Assembly (NCBI RefSeq): GCF_006716745.1
Contig: NZ_VFPP01000001.1
Location: 620,001-684,000 of the forward strand
DNA from: Saccharothrix saharensis
Lineage (GTDB): Bacteria > Actinomycetota > Actinomycetes > Mycobacteriales > Pseudonocardiaceae
Length of the DNA: 64,000 nucleotides
Direction of reading: 5' to 3'
Part shown: in pieces, positions 9,148 to 18,119 of the stretch
How the letters are laid out: each line of letters starts with the position of its first letter
Position numbering within the stretch: position 1 is the stretch's first letter
The notes under the pieces: model-generated
What the model saw: only the letters and a program-made list of their open reading frames with translations
What the model was told of the DNA's origin: nothing
Database searches by the model: none
Translations under genes and position numbers: made by a program

Positions 9148-9811
9148 TGCGGAATGGCCCGAGGACAGCACCACCAACGGCCGCGCGCCGATCGAGTTGG
9201 CGAACGCTCGGCCCGCGCACCCGGCGCGGTCGTCCACGACGGCGCGCCGACGCCGCGGGGTCGATCGTGTGGGACGTGAGCGTGGATTCCACGATCATGC
9301 GGGCGCACCAGCATGCCGCGGGTGCGCGTAAAAGGGGGATCTGCAGGTCGAACCGCCCGACACCCCGGCCGGAGGGGTCGAGCCCGATGATCACGGGTTG
9401 GGTCGGTCGCGGGGCGGGTGGACCAGCAAGCTGCACCTGGCCTGCGAGCAGGGCCGCCGGCCGTTGTCCCTGCTGGTCACCGCCGGGCAATGGGGTGACA
9501 GCCCGCAGTTCGTCCCGGTGATCGAGCGGATCTCGGTGCCGCGCGTCGGACCCGGCCGGGCACGAACCCGACCGGACCGGATCCTGGCCGACAAGGCCTA
9601 CAGCTCCAAGGCCAACCGCGCCTACCCGCGACACCGCGGGATCAAGGCCACCATCGACCAGCCCCGTGACCAGGCCGCCCACCGCAAGGCCAAAGGCTCC
9701 GCCGGTGGACGGCCACCCACGATCGACCGGGAGATCTACAAACAGCGCCACGCCGTCGAGTGCGGCATCAACCTGCTCAAGCAGCACCGGGCGGTCGCCA
9801 CCCGCTACGAC

Positions 9812-10050
9812 TGTGAGGATCATGTTGTGCCGCTCCGGGTCGGTGGTCTGACCCGCGCTACGACTGACCAAGTGTCCTTAGTTTGATCTGTCGGCCATGG
9901 GCCTGGAGCGGTGCCTGCTGTCGCCGGACCGGCGGAGCGTGTCCCGATAGGGGCCTTGCCGCTAACAAGGCGCCATCACAGTCCTGACCGCTCCCGACCG
10001 GCCCGGCGACGGCCGATCCGTCCCGAGAGCCGACCAGGAGACAAACGACC
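9812..10050 (+). ncRNA. Candidate bridge RNA region of the IS110 element
   Basis: IS110-group elements encode, in the non-coding end next to the transposase start, a structured bridge RNA with separate target- and donor-recognition loops (established for IS621). The 239 bp here are of the right length and position and contain several short inverted repeats. I have not folded the sequence. The assignment rests on position and on the otherwise unexplained non-coding length. Confidence 0.4.
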
Positions 10051-11142
10051 GTGCCCAGTGTCCCCGACAAGCCCGAACGCGACCAGGCCGACCGGCCGGA
10101 GATCGTTCTCGGTGTCGACACGCACAAGGACTTCCACGTCGCCGCCGTGATCAGCACTCTCGGCGTGCTGCTGGGCAGTGAGACGTTCCCGACGACCGTG
10201 TCGGGCTATCGGCGGGTGCTGTCCTGGGCCTCGTCCTTCGGCAGGGTGCGCCACGCCGGTGTCGAATGCACCGGCTCCTACGGAGCAGCCCTGGCACGTC
10301 ATCTCACCGCAGCGGGCATCGCGGTGGTGGAAGTCAACCAGCCCGACAAGGTCCAGCGTCGCCGGGGCAAGACCGACGCCGGGGACGCCGAGGCAGCGGC
10401 CAGGGCGGTGCTGTCCGGCCGCGCTGCCGCGAAAGCGAAAACCGGTGCCGGCCCGGTCGAGATGATTCGCATGTTCAAGCTGGCGAAGGCATCGGCGATC
10501 AAGTCGCGCACCCAGGCGATCAACCAGCTCAAGGCCGTACTCGTCTCCGCCGACCCGGAGTTGAGGGACTCGTTGTCCGGGCTGGGCAACCCCAAACTCG
10601 TCCGCCGCTGCGCCGAACTCGATGCCGACACCCCGACCGATCCCCGCTCGGCCGCGACATACACGCTTCGGCTGCTCGCCCGCCGTATCCGCGATCTGAC
10701 CTGCGAAATCGACGACCTCAACAACCGGATCGAGACGGTTCTCCAGACACACGTCCCCGAGCTGCTACGACGACCGGGCATCGGCCCGGACACCGCAGCC
10801 GCGCTCGTCATCACCGCGGGAGACAACCCCGACCGGATGCGCAGCGAGGCCTCGTTCGCCGCGCTGTGCGGCGTCAGCCCGATCGAGGCGTCCTCCGGGA
10901 AGACCCGACGTCGACGGCTCAACCGCGGTGGCGACCGCCAAGCCAATGCCGCTCTCTACCGCATCGCCCTGTCCCGCCTGCGCTGGGACCCGCGCACACA
11001 GGACTACCTCGCCCGCCGCCTGGCCCAGGGCAGAACCCGCCGCGAAGCCATCCGCTGCCTCAAGCGCTACATCGCCCGCGAGGTCTACTCGCTGATCAAC
11101 AGTCCTGACGACACATCCACGCCACTATCCGAAGCCGCTTGA
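10051..11142 (+). CDS. IS110-family transposase (DEDD recombinase)
   Basis: 363 residues, apparently intact. The N-terminal RuvC-like DEDD domain starts with VLGVDTHKDFHVAAV, followed by GVECTGSYGAALARHL and a KTDAGDAEAAARA segment. The C-terminal transposase_20 domain has RRPGIGPDTAAALVITAGD and FAALCGVSPIEASSGK with the conserved serine region SPIEASSGKT. Length and layout are normal for the family, which works with a bridge RNA to join element and target. The start at 10051 (GTG) is preceded by a GGAG-like site (CCAGGAGACAAACGACC). Confidence 0.92.
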   Translation: MPSVPDKPERDQADRPEIVLGVDTHKDFHVAAVISTLGVLLGSETFPTTVSGYRRVLSWASSFGRVRHAGVECTGSYGAALARHLTAAGIAVVEVNQPDKVQRRRGKTDAGDAEAAARAVLSGRAAAKAKTGAGPVEMIRMFKLAKASAIKSRTQAINQLKAVLVSADPELRDSLSGLGNPKLVRRCAELDADTPTDPRSAATYTLRLLARRIRDLTCEIDDLNNRIETVLQTHVPELLRRPGIGPDTAAALVITAGDNPDRMRSEASFAALCGVSPIEASSGKTRRRRLNRGGDRQANAALYRIALSRLRWDPRTQDYLARRLAQGRTRREAIRCLKRYIAREVYSLINSPDDTSTPLSEAA

Positions 11143-11239
11143 CATCCATAGGGGCATCAAACTCGCCGTCCGCTACCAGGCCACCATCGACATCGCCGCC
11201 ATCAACATCTGGCTACGCCACATCTGAAACACGCCCTAG

Positions 11240-12690
11240 TAGGGCTTTGTTAGGTGCTGTTGACCTGCGGTTGCTGTGGTGTGGTCGTGGCCTGGACGGG
11301 TTGTCGGCAGGTGTGGCAGACGCCTGTCCAGGCCGCGAGTAAGGCTTGGAGTTCGCGCAGGACGGCGTAGAGGGTCAGACCTGCGCAGGGGCTTTTGGGG
11401 TGCGGCGCAGCCGGGTGCAGATTGCCTGCGCGACCGAGGCCAGCGTGACGTGGCGGTGCCAGCCGATCCAGGAGCGGCCCTCGAAGTGGTCCAGGCCGAG
11501 GCCGTCCTTGAGTTCGCGGTAGTCGTGTTCGATGCGCCAGCGCATTTTGGCCAGCTTGACTAGGTCGCGCAGGCGGATGTCGACGGGCAGGGTGGACAGC
11601 CAGTAGTCGGTGGGTTCGGGTTCTCCGGTGGGCCATTCAGCCAGTAGCCAGCATTCGGGCAGGCTGCCGTCGGGGGCGCGGGGGATGTTGCGGTTGGCCG
11701 GGCGCACCCGCAGCGCAAGGAAGCGGGAGCGCATGGTCGCGGTCGGGTTGCCCGCGCTCCTGCGGGAGCCGTGGCGCCAGACCACGAACCGCCCCGCCGA
11801 ACGCCCGGCTTCGGTGACCAGGGTCTTGGCGGTGACGGGCTTGTCCGGGTAGGTCGTCTTCGTCGGCGGGCGGCCGATGCCCGACCAGCTCGGCGGGACC
11901 GGGGCCGTCGAGCCGGGATGCAGGCTGGTGGAGGCCGAGACCGCCACCGCGTAGGTCAGACCGCGGTCGGTCAGCCCCTGGCGGAAGGCGGTGTTGTCGC
12001 CGTAGGCCGAGTCGGCCACCACCGGCCGCCGCGGCATGCCCCAGTCCAGCAGCTCGTCGATCATGTCCAGGGCCAGGCGCCACTTCTCCCGGTGCCGCAC
12101 TTGGTCGGGGATCGCGCAGCGGGCCCGCTTGCGGGCGATCTCCGCGGCTGTCCGCTCGTCGTCGGCCTTGGTGTCGTCCCAGGACTCGGGCAGGAACAGC
12201 CGCCAGTCCACCGCGGCCGAGGTCCAGTCGGTGACCGCGTGCACGCTGACCCCGACCTGGCAGTTGCCCCGCTTGCCCAACGCCCCGCAGTACATCCGCG
12301 CCACCCCGGGCGAGGAGGTCCCGTCCTTGGGGAACCCGGTGTCGTCCACGGCCAACGCGTCCGGGTCGACGAACCCCGCCGCCCACACCGCCAACCTGCG
12401 CCGGACCTCGACGTGGTCCCAGGTCGAGGTGGTGACGAACTGCTGCAACTGCTGATGGTCCACACCGAGGCGCTCGGCCATGGGCTGCATCGACTTGCGC
12501 CTGCCGTCCAACAGCAGCCCACGCAGATACAGCTCACCCTTGCCGCGCTGGTCACGCCGGGCGAACCCGCCGAACACCTCCGCGGCGAACCCTTCGATGA
12601 CCGGCCGCACCTCGGCCATCTCCTCCGGCGTCACCACCGCAGGAAACCACACCGCCCACACATCCCATCACTCGACCTAACAAAGCCCTA
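11240..12690 (-). mobile_element. IS701-type insertion sequence with perfect 16-bp inverted repeats
   Basis: TAGGGCTTTGTTAGGT at 11240-11255 and its exact complement ACCTAACAAAGCCCTA at 12675-12690 bound the element. Each end is flanked by CTAG (11236-11239 and 12691-12694), a 4-bp target duplication. It contains one transposase gene on the minus strand. It sits directly after the IS5 remnant and cuts off the 3' end of another transposase gene to its right. Confidence 0.93.
11375..12661 (-). CDS. IS701-family transposase
   Basis: 428 residues, a full-length DDE transposase. Recognisable blocks are AVDDTGFPKDG (first catalytic Asp), YCGALGKRGNCQVGVSVH, VVADSAYGDNTAFRQGL (second Asp) and KMRWRIEHDYRELKDGLGLDHFEGRSWIGWHRH (third acidic residue, with the typical YRELKDGLGLDH motif). 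It fills the element, starting 29 bp inside the right inverted repeat. No frameshift was seen, so the element could be active. Confidence 0.93.
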   Translation of the reverse strand: MWAVWFPAVVTPEEMAEVRPVIEGFAAEVFGGFARRDQRGKGELYLRGLLLDGRRKSMQPMAERLGVDHQQLQQFVTTSTWDHVEVRRRLAVWAAGFVDPDALAVDDTGFPKDGTSSPGVARMYCGALGKRGNCQVGVSVHAVTDWTSAAVDWRLFLPESWDDTKADDERTAAEIARKRARCAIPDQVRHREKWRLALDMIDELLDWGMPRRPVVADSAYGDNTAFRQGLTDRGLTYAVAVSASTSLHPGSTAPVPPSWSGIGRPPTKTTYPDKPVTAKTLVTEAGRSAGRFVVWRHGSRRSAGNPTATMRSRFLALRVRPANRNIPRAPDGSLPECWLLAEWPTGEPEPTDYWLSTLPVDIRLRDLVKLAKMRWRIEHDYRELKDGLGLDHFEGRSWIGWHRHVTLASVAQAICTRLRRTPKAPAQV

Positions 12691-12694
12691 CTAG

Positions 12695-13692
12695 GCGGGC
12701 CCGGCGTCGGTGTCGGAGCACCACAGACCGGTTTGTTCACCCCGCCGGAGGGCAGGTGTTCGACGGTCAGGCGGATGACGGTGCCCTCGATGATCGGCAG
12801 TGGGCCGTCGTGGTCGATCCAGGCGGCCCGGCGGGTCAGTCGTGGGTGCAGTCGGTTCCAGGCCTGTGCGGTGGCAGTGCCGTAGAGGCGGGTATCGGTG
12901 CGGGTCAGCACGTCCTCCACGCCCCAAGTGGCCGGGTCGCCGAAGACGGACTCGCCGCCGTGCTTGGGAGAACGTCCGCCCATGGGGTTGTGGACCCCGG
13001 CGTGGAGTCGGACGGCGCAGCACCCGGTCCGACCGCATCCGCCCCAGCACCCGCACCGGCAGACCGGTCAACAGATACGCGATGCGCGGCGCGTCGTAAC
13101 CGGCGTCGAGCACCACCAGGATCTCCGGATCACCCTGCTTCCACTGCCCGGCGGCGATCAGCCGTTCGACCACCCCGCGCAACTAGGCGACGGTCACGGC
13201 GGCGTCCGCGCCGGGCGCCAGGCAGACCGCGTCCAGCAGCGCGGTCCACGACGTTCCGCCGGTCTCCAGCGCGGCCACGAACGAGTACGGCCAGCCCGGG
13301 ATCATGCGGTGCTCGTTGCGACCGCGCCCGTAGACGTGGCAGAACGAGCGCTGCGGACAGGTCTCGCCGTCCGGTCGCAGCCACGGTGAGACGTCGACCG
13401 AGAGCACCAGGCGGCCGTCGGCGGCACGCGGTAACGGCATCCAGGCCAGCGCGTCACGTAACCGGTCGACCCCGATGCGGCCGTTGTTGACCGCGTCGTA
13501 AAGACCACCGTGCCCGCGTCGGTGCCCGGCGCCAGCGACAACCCCACCAGGGTCCGTACCGGTCCGTCGGCGCACAGCACGGCGTCGGCCAATTCGAACA
13601 GCCCGTCCGCCCGGCGGGTCAGACACTCGTGGAACTCCTGCCTGAACCGGACAACGCCCCGAGTGACCTCTTGCCGTCGAGATGGTGCACAC
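12695..13692 (-). pseudogene. Broken transposase gene (DDE type), truncated by the IS701 insertion
   Basis: Reading on the minus strand: LADAVLCADGPVRTLVGLSLAPG, a frame change, GRLVLSVDVSPWLRPDGETC, CHVYGRGRNEHRMIPGWPYSF, an in-frame TAG (13183-13185), VVERLIAAGQWKQGDPEILVVLDAGYD, VLGRMRSDRVLR, a further frame change, GTATAQAWNRLHPRLTRRAAWIDHDG, and NKPV just before the CTAG duplication. These are conserved blocks of a widespread actinobacterial transposase group whose members continue for a further 100 or so residues after that point. At least two frameshifts, one stop and the 3' truncation make it non-functional. Confidence 0.85.
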
Positions 13693-14069
13693 TGATCACG
13701 CAGCCCTTTGGTCGAACATCCTTCTGTCGCAAGAGTGATGATCGACCAAGGGCTGCTTCGTGATCAACCAGGGTGTCCGTCACCCGTCCGGGACCTAAAA
13801 AGGCAAGCTCAGGGCGTTTAGGCGGTCATCGTCGTGACAAGCCGCGATCTTCCGCGCTGATCGGCTCAACCGGGCCAGGACGCTCTTTGCGCGTCGCCAG
13901 GACGTCACAGCCGTCCTGTCGATAGGGACGCCTCCAAAGGCTCACCGAGCGTTCGAAGACCCGACACTCCGCGGGTTGCCGATGGCTCTCGACCTTTCCG
14001 GATTACAAGGCGACCACCACCGGCACCCGCAGCACTTCGCGCTTCTTTGCCACCCCGAAATGGTTCGGA
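13693..14069. other. Intergenic stretch with an imperfect inverted repeat
   Basis: Contains the inverted repeat described separately (13694-13765), which may be the outer end of the broken transposon. The remainder up to the end of the first SARP gene shows no gene or RNA signature. Confidence 0.4.
13694..13765. repeat. Imperfect inverted repeat
   Basis: GATCACGCAGCCCTTTGGTC (13694-13713, continuing GA) faces TCGACCAAGGGCTGCTTCGTGATC read in the opposite direction (13742-13765), with 26 bp between. The arms match apart from small indels. It lies just upstream of the broken minus-strand transposase gene and could be a transposon end or its promoter-proximal hairpin. Confidence 0.5.
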
Positions 14070-16916
14070 TTATTTTGCGGATTCTATGGCCGGGTCGCCT
14101 TCGAGATCGAGTTCGCAGAGTTGCCGCTGCACACGTTCAGCATCCTCGCGGCGTCTTTGTTCTTGGTACAGATCTAGCGCTTCCCGCCACACCTCGCGGG
14201 TTCGGTCTTGCTGCCTGAGTGCGGCATAAGCGTGGCCGAGCAGGTCGAGAGTGTCGGCTTCCAAGGGGGCGTTGGCGTGGGCTCGGAATACCGCCAAAGA
14301 TCGGCGGAAGTGGAGCACCGCCCGGTCGCTGTCTCCGGTGTCCTGGGCGACCAAGCCGAGGGTGAACACGGAATTGGCCTCGCCGTCGTGGTCGCCGTGC
14401 TCCTGTTGTAGGGGTATCGCAGCCAGGCAGTGGCTCGTGGCCAGCTCATGGAGGCCGAGACGTGCCGCGCTGCGGCCCGCGATGGTGTGGGCTGTGGCTT
14501 GCCATACCGGGTTGTGCAGCGAGGCGACAAAGCGCAAAGCACGGGTGGCGCTCCGTAGCGCCAGCTCGTGTTGCCCCTGCTGGTCCCAGGCCAGAGCGAA
14601 ACCTTCGTGGGTCCGTGTCAGGCACCGAGCGTCGCCGAGTCGCCGAGCCAGGGTCTCGGCCATGCGCAGATGGTCCATGCCCTCCTCATACCGTTCGATG
14701 CGACACAGTGCTAAGCCAAGAAGGCGGTGTGCGTCGCTGTGCATCACCGGGTCCTCGAGGTGAAGAGCGGCCGACAGTGCAGTTCGACAGGATGCGGCGT
14801 GCCGGTGAAAATCCCCGCTCAAGTGGTGAAACGGGTACAGGAATCTCATCAGCAGCCACCCTGTCCGGTGGTCACCCCGCTCGGCGGCCGCGTGTTGGGC
14901 GGCCAAAACGCACTCGTGTTCACGGTGGAACCACGCCCATGCCTGTACTTGCGAGTGGACCTCTTCAGGGCGACAACCCGGTGCAGCCGGTCGCGGAACA
15001 ACATCGCGGTTGTGCGGGTGTACCAGTCGCGATGCGGTGTGAGCGGTGTGCGCGTAGTGGTCGATTACACGCCGCAACGCCGTATTCCGATGCTGCTCGG
15101 TCAGACCGCGATGGGCGGCGTCGACAGCGTAGCGGCGGATCAGGTCGTGCATCCGGTACCGGCCATCGGCGGTCCGGCCGATCAGTGACGCCTGTGCCAG
15201 CTTGTTGAGCGCCGTTCTGGTCTGCACGGGCGACAGGCCGGTGAGGCTGGCCGCGGCGTGCAGGCCCATGTCGGGGCCGGGGGCAATGCCCAACAGCGCG
15301 AACACCGTCCGCTGTTCGGAGGACAGGGCGTGGTGGGACCAAGACAGGACGATGGGCAGGCTGGCGGCAGGGTCGGTGTCGTCCAGCGCGTCGAGCCCGG
15401 TTTCGTGCAGTTCAGCGGCGAGTTCGGCCAGTGGAAGGCCGGGTTGGGTGCGGCCGCGGGTGGCGATGATGCCCAGCGCCAGCGGGTAACCGCCGCACAA
15501 CGCGATCAGCTCGGTCACGGCAGCCGGTTCGGCGGTGATGCGTTCGACGCCGAGCCGACGGGCGAACAGGACACGGGCCTCAACCTTGGTGAGCACGTCG
15601 AGGGCTCGGTGGTGAGCGCCATGCGCAGTGACCAGGCCGGAAAGTCGGTGGCGGCTGGTGACCAAGACCGTGCAGGTGTCGCCGCCGGGTAACAGCGGGG
15701 TGACCTGGGTCGTGTTGGCGGCGTTGTCCAGCAGGATCAGCATGCGTCTATCAGCGGCCAGGCTGCGGAACAGCGCGGCCCGGGCCTCGATGTCGGACGG
15801 GATGCGGTCAGGGAGCACGCCGAGGGCGTCGAGGAATCCGCGCAGCGCCACCGCCGGGTCCGTGGGTGTGCCGTCCGGGCTGAAGCCGCGCAGGTCGACG
15901 AACAGCTGCCCGTCGGGGAACCGGTCGAGGTGCCGGTACGCCCAGGCCAGCGCGAGCCAGGTCTTGCCGATGCCGCCCGCCCCTCCGATTGCGAAGATCA
16001 CCGCAGTGCCTTGGTGGTCCAGGTTGGCGTCCAGCGCGGCCAAGTGGTCGACACGGCCGGTGAACCAGCGGGGCGGGGCGGGCAGTTGCCGCGGCACCGG
16101 CGACGACCCGGTTGCGACTGTGACAGTTGCAATTTCCGTCGGGGCGAGGGCGGGATCGGCGGTGAGGATGCGCTGGTGCAGCTGGTGTAGTGCCGTGCCG
16201 GGATTGGTGCCCAACTCGTCCACCAAGTGCCGGCGAGTGTGCTGGTAGTGGGCCAGGGCGTCGGCCTGACGACCGTCGCGGTACAGCGCGAGCATCAACT
16301 GTCCGGCAACACGCTCGTCCAAAGGTTCGGCCTCGGCCCGAGTAGTCAATTCAGGCAACACCTGCCGATGCCGGCCGCAGGCCAGTACCCAGTCGATCCG
16401 GTCGGTCTCGGCGGCGGTGCGCTCGCGGCGTAATCGCTCCCGCATCGCCTGCGCCCAAACGGTGTCCAGCTCGGCCAGCGGCTCACCCCGCCATAACGCG
16501 AGGGCGTCCTCGGCGACCGCCAGGGCACGCTGGGGATCGGTTTGCTCGCGCACGAGGGCGAGCAACCGGTGAAAACGGTGCAGGTCCACGATGTCCGCCT
16601 CGACAGCCAGTGCGTAGCCGCCGCCCGACCGGGTAATCGTGATCCCGCTCGGGGCGAGTGCCCGGCGCAGGTGAGTGAGGTAGACGCGCAACGCCGAGCG
16701 CGCCGTGCCCGGCGGCCGCTCGCCCCAGACACGGTCGATCAAGCTGTCCACCGACACCATCCTGTTGGCCTCAACCGCCAACACCGCGAGCACCGACCGC
16801 TGGCGGGCGTGTCCTAAGGGCTGTGGCTGGTTGTCCAGCCACAACTTCAGCTCGCCCAGCACCCCCACCACGACGCGACGATCCACCTCCACCGCGACCC
16901 CCTCACTCTCCTGCAT
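14070..16916 (-). CDS. SARP/AfsR-type transcriptional regulator 1 (HTH, BTAD, NB-ARC, TPR)
   Basis: 948 residues. Residues 15-103 are an OmpR-type winged-helix DNA-binding domain (GHARQRSVLAVLAVEANRMV, RVYLTHLRRAL). Residues 105-255 are the bacterial transcriptional activation domain (LWRGEPLAELDTVWAQAMRERL). Residues 280-570 are an NB-ARC ATPase with P-loop GGAGGIGKT (311-319) and Walker B RMLILLDNA (391-399). From about 640 onward are TPRs. AfsR-type regulators activate secondary-metabolite and secretion genes, usually binding heptamer repeats spaced 11 bp. The start at 16916 leaves a 222-bp divergent promoter region shared with a small secreted protein. That region carries a three-repeat operator also found upstream of regulator 2 (22711). 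The N-terminal 300 residues are close to regulator 2, so the two are paralogues. Confidence 0.92.
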   Translation of the reverse strand: MQESEGVAVEVDRRVVVGVLGELKLWLDNQPQPLGHARQRSVLAVLAVEANRMVSVDSLIDRVWGERPPGTARSALRVYLTHLRRALAPSGITITRSGGGYALAVEADIVDLHRFHRLLALVREQTDPQRALAVAEDALALWRGEPLAELDTVWAQAMRERLRRERTAAETDRIDWVLACGRHRQVLPELTTRAEAEPLDERVAGQLMLALYRDGRQADALAHYQHTRRHLVDELGTNPGTALHQLHQRILTADPALAPTEIATVTVATGSSPVPRQLPAPPRWFTGRVDHLAALDANLDHQGTAVIFAIGGAGGIGKTWLALAWAYRHLDRFPDGQLFVDLRGFSPDGTPTDPAVALRGFLDALGVLPDRIPSDIEARAALFRSLAADRRMLILLDNAANTTQVTPLLPGGDTCTVLVTSRHRLSGLVTAHGAHHRALDVLTKVEARVLFARRLGVERITAEPAAVTELIALCGGYPLALGIIATRGRTQPGLPLAELAAELHETGLDALDDTDPAASLPIVLSWSHHALSSEQRTVFALLGIAPGPDMGLHAAASLTGLSPVQTRTALNKLAQASLIGRTADGRYRMHDLIRRYAVDAAHRGLTEQHRNTALRRVIDHYAHTAHTASRLVHPHNRDVVPRPAAPGCRPEEVHSQVQAWAWFHREHECVLAAQHAAAERGDHRTGWLLMRFLYPFHHLSGDFHRHAASCRTALSAALHLEDPVMHSDAHRLLGLALCRIERYEEGMDHLRMAETLARRLGDARCLTRTHEGFALAWDQQGQHELALRSATRALRFVASLHNPVWQATAHTIAGRSAARLGLHELATSHCLAAIPLQQEHGDHDGEANSVFTLGLVAQDTGDSDRAVLHFRRSLAVFRAHANAPLEADTLDLLGHAYAALRQQDRTREVWREALDLYQEQRRREDAERVQRQLCELDLEGDPAIESAK

Positions 16917-16936
16917 ACCGGCTCAGAACAGGCATT

Positions 16937-16964
16937 ACAACGGGAATTTAGCGGTTGCTTAGCG
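16937..16964. promoter_or_regulatory. Putative SARP operator, three repeats at 11-bp spacing
   Basis: TTAGCG occurs at 16948-16953 and 16959-16964, and ACAACG at 16937-16942, each starting 11 bp from the next. On the regulator's strand this reads CGCTAA, CGCTAA, CGTTGT. Direct repeats with an 11-bp pitch are the known binding pattern of SARP proteins. The whole block, plus flanking CGGCAGCG, is nearly identical upstream of the second SARP gene (22656-22683). It lies between two divergent genes and could control both. Confidence 0.7.
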
Positions 16965-17138
16965 CGCTGCCGCGACGCTGAGCAACGCACAGGCCAGCCG
17001 AGAAATCCGCTCGAAGTGATCCGAGTGGAGCAATCGGTGCGATCGGGTGCTCGACACCAAAGGTCGTACCGCTGCCGAGGCGGGTCACCTGGCACGGGTG
17101 AAGGACGTGCCGATTCATCCACCATACGGAGGAACCAC

Positions 17139-17537
17139 ATGGCGTTGCGTAAATCGTTGGCCGCGCTCGGCGTCTTCGGGATCTGCCTCATCTCCATGGC
17201 ACCGTCGCCCGCAGCCGCCGTGCCGGTCGAAGGCGGCGTGTCGGCCGAAGGCGGCGTGTCGGCGACGGCGGCGTGTCGTCCGCACTCACACTCGCCGAAG
17301 GACACGTTCAACAACGGCTACCCGTCCAAGGGCAGCGTCCCGGTCCGCTCGGCGGGCCCGTACGGGGACTGTTCGATCGACGGCTACATCGACAGCAGCA
17401 CGCGACTGCACTACCACTGCTACACGGTCAACGACTACGGCAACACCTGGACGTGGGTCCGGGTGGTCGGCGAGGACATCGCCGGCTGGGTTTGGGACGA
17501 GAATCTGGAAGGTTACGGCTCGGCCGTGCGCTGCTGA
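17139..17537 (+). CDS. Small secreted protein, SH3-like
   Basis: 132 residues from the ATG at 17139, preceded by GGAGGA at 17128-17133. The first 27 residues are a Sec signal peptide (MALRKSLAALGVFGICLISM, APSPAAA). The mature part has a short Gly/Val/Ser repeat (VEGGVSAEGGVSA, from a 12-bp unit GGCGGCGTGTCG present three times), four cysteines and a C-terminal stretch YGNTWTWVRVVGEDIAGWVW that looks like a bacterial SH3-type fold. It is transcribed divergently from SARP regulator 1 and shares its promoter region. Binding target unknown. Confidence 0.75.
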   Translation: MALRKSLAALGVFGICLISMAPSPAAAVPVEGGVSAEGGVSATAACRPHSHSPKDTFNNGYPSKGSVPVRSAGPYGDCSIDGYIDSSTRLHYHCYTVNDYGNTWTWVRVVGEDIAGWVWDENLEGYGSAVRC

Positions 17538-17550
17538 CCTACCTCCCGTG

Positions 17551-17580
17551 GGCGTCCCCGCCTGGTCGGGCGGGGACGCC
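17551..17580 (+). terminator. Strong hairpin after the secreted-protein gene
   Basis: GGCGTCCCCGCC (17551-17562) and GGCGGGGACGCC (17569-17580) form a perfect 12-bp stem with a 6-nt loop, 14 bp after the stop codon. No U-tract follows, which is common in high-GC actinomycetes. Confidence 0.7.
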
Positions 17581-17589
17581 ACATCAACT

Positions 17590-17775
17590 AGTACTCCAGT
17601 CGCACCTCGTGATGTTGCATTTGTCTTCGCTGATAGTGGGCTTCTTTGGCGCGGTGTCGGTGGAGTCTGCGCCAGTGGGACCAGGCCCAGGCCCAGGCCC
17701 AGGTGCGGTCGTGAATGGTAGTGATCAGGTGTGCCAGGAGACGCCTGACCTCGCGAGGGTAACCGGGATGAGGTT
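17590..17775 (-). pseudogene. 3' remnant of a transposase gene
   Basis: On the minus strand the frame reads GYPREVRRLLAHLITTIHD, then RTWAWAWAWSHWRRLHRHRAKEAHYQRRQ and ends with TAG at 17590. Carboxy-termini like WSHWRR.HRARA.. are typical of IS701-like transposases of actinomycetes. Only about 60 residues survive, and the CAGGCC tandem run at about 17682-17705 encodes the Trp-Ala repeat. Confidence 0.55.
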
Positions 17776-18119
17776 CCCCCGATGACCCGAGGTGGTTGTT
17801 ACCTGGATGCGGTCGGTTCCGCCGGGATGGTAGCTGGATGGGCCTGGGCGGCGTGCCAGGCGGCTTCGTACTCGTCGGGGCTGAGCCAGCCGAGGTCCTT
17901 CTGGATGCGTTCGGTGTTGTAGAACCCGTCGATATAGCGGAACAGGTCGTTCTCGGCCTCGTCGCGGGTGCGCCAGGAGCGGCGGTAGACCAGTTCGATC
18001 TTGAGCGTGGAGAAGAAGTTCTCCATCAGCGCGTTATCGTAGGAGTCGCCGATCGATCCCATCGAGGGAAGGATCCCGTTGTCCTGCAACCGTTCCGCGA
18101 AGCGGAAGGCCGTGTAGGT

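Larger units (their letters stand above)
9812..11158 (+). mobile_element. IS110-family insertion sequence inserted in the IS5-type transposase gene
   Basis: The ends are inferred from the interrupted IS5 gene: codon RYD ends at 9811 and KLAVRYQ resumes at 11159, giving an element of about 1347 bp. It has a 239-bp non-coding left end, one transposase gene and about 16 bp after the stop. As is usual for IS110, no terminal inverted repeats are evident. The octamer ATAGGGGC occurs at 9947-9954 and again near the right end at 11148-11155. Confidence 0.8.
9240..11227 (+). pseudogene. IS5-type transposase gene, 5'-truncated and split by an IS110 element
   Basis: The left part (9240-9811) encodes the DDE transposase from IVWDVSVDSTIMRAHQHAAG to [12 protein letters not shown], and the right part (11159-11227) encodes its last residues KLAVRYQATIDIAAINIWLR and a TGA stop. 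Joining the two restores the normal carboxy-terminus of this family. The reading frame changes by -1 at AAAAGGGGG (9330-9338), from GARKRG to [22 protein letters not shown]5-family members of the IS427 group use a programmed frameshift at such runs, so this may be natural rather than damage. The first third of the transposase and the left element end are missing. Confidence 0.85.

Noticed and set aside
9947..11155. ATAGGGGC direct repeat as the true ends of the IS110 element
   Set aside because: The interrupted IS5 gene places the left junction 135 bp further out, so the octamer is internal on the left side.
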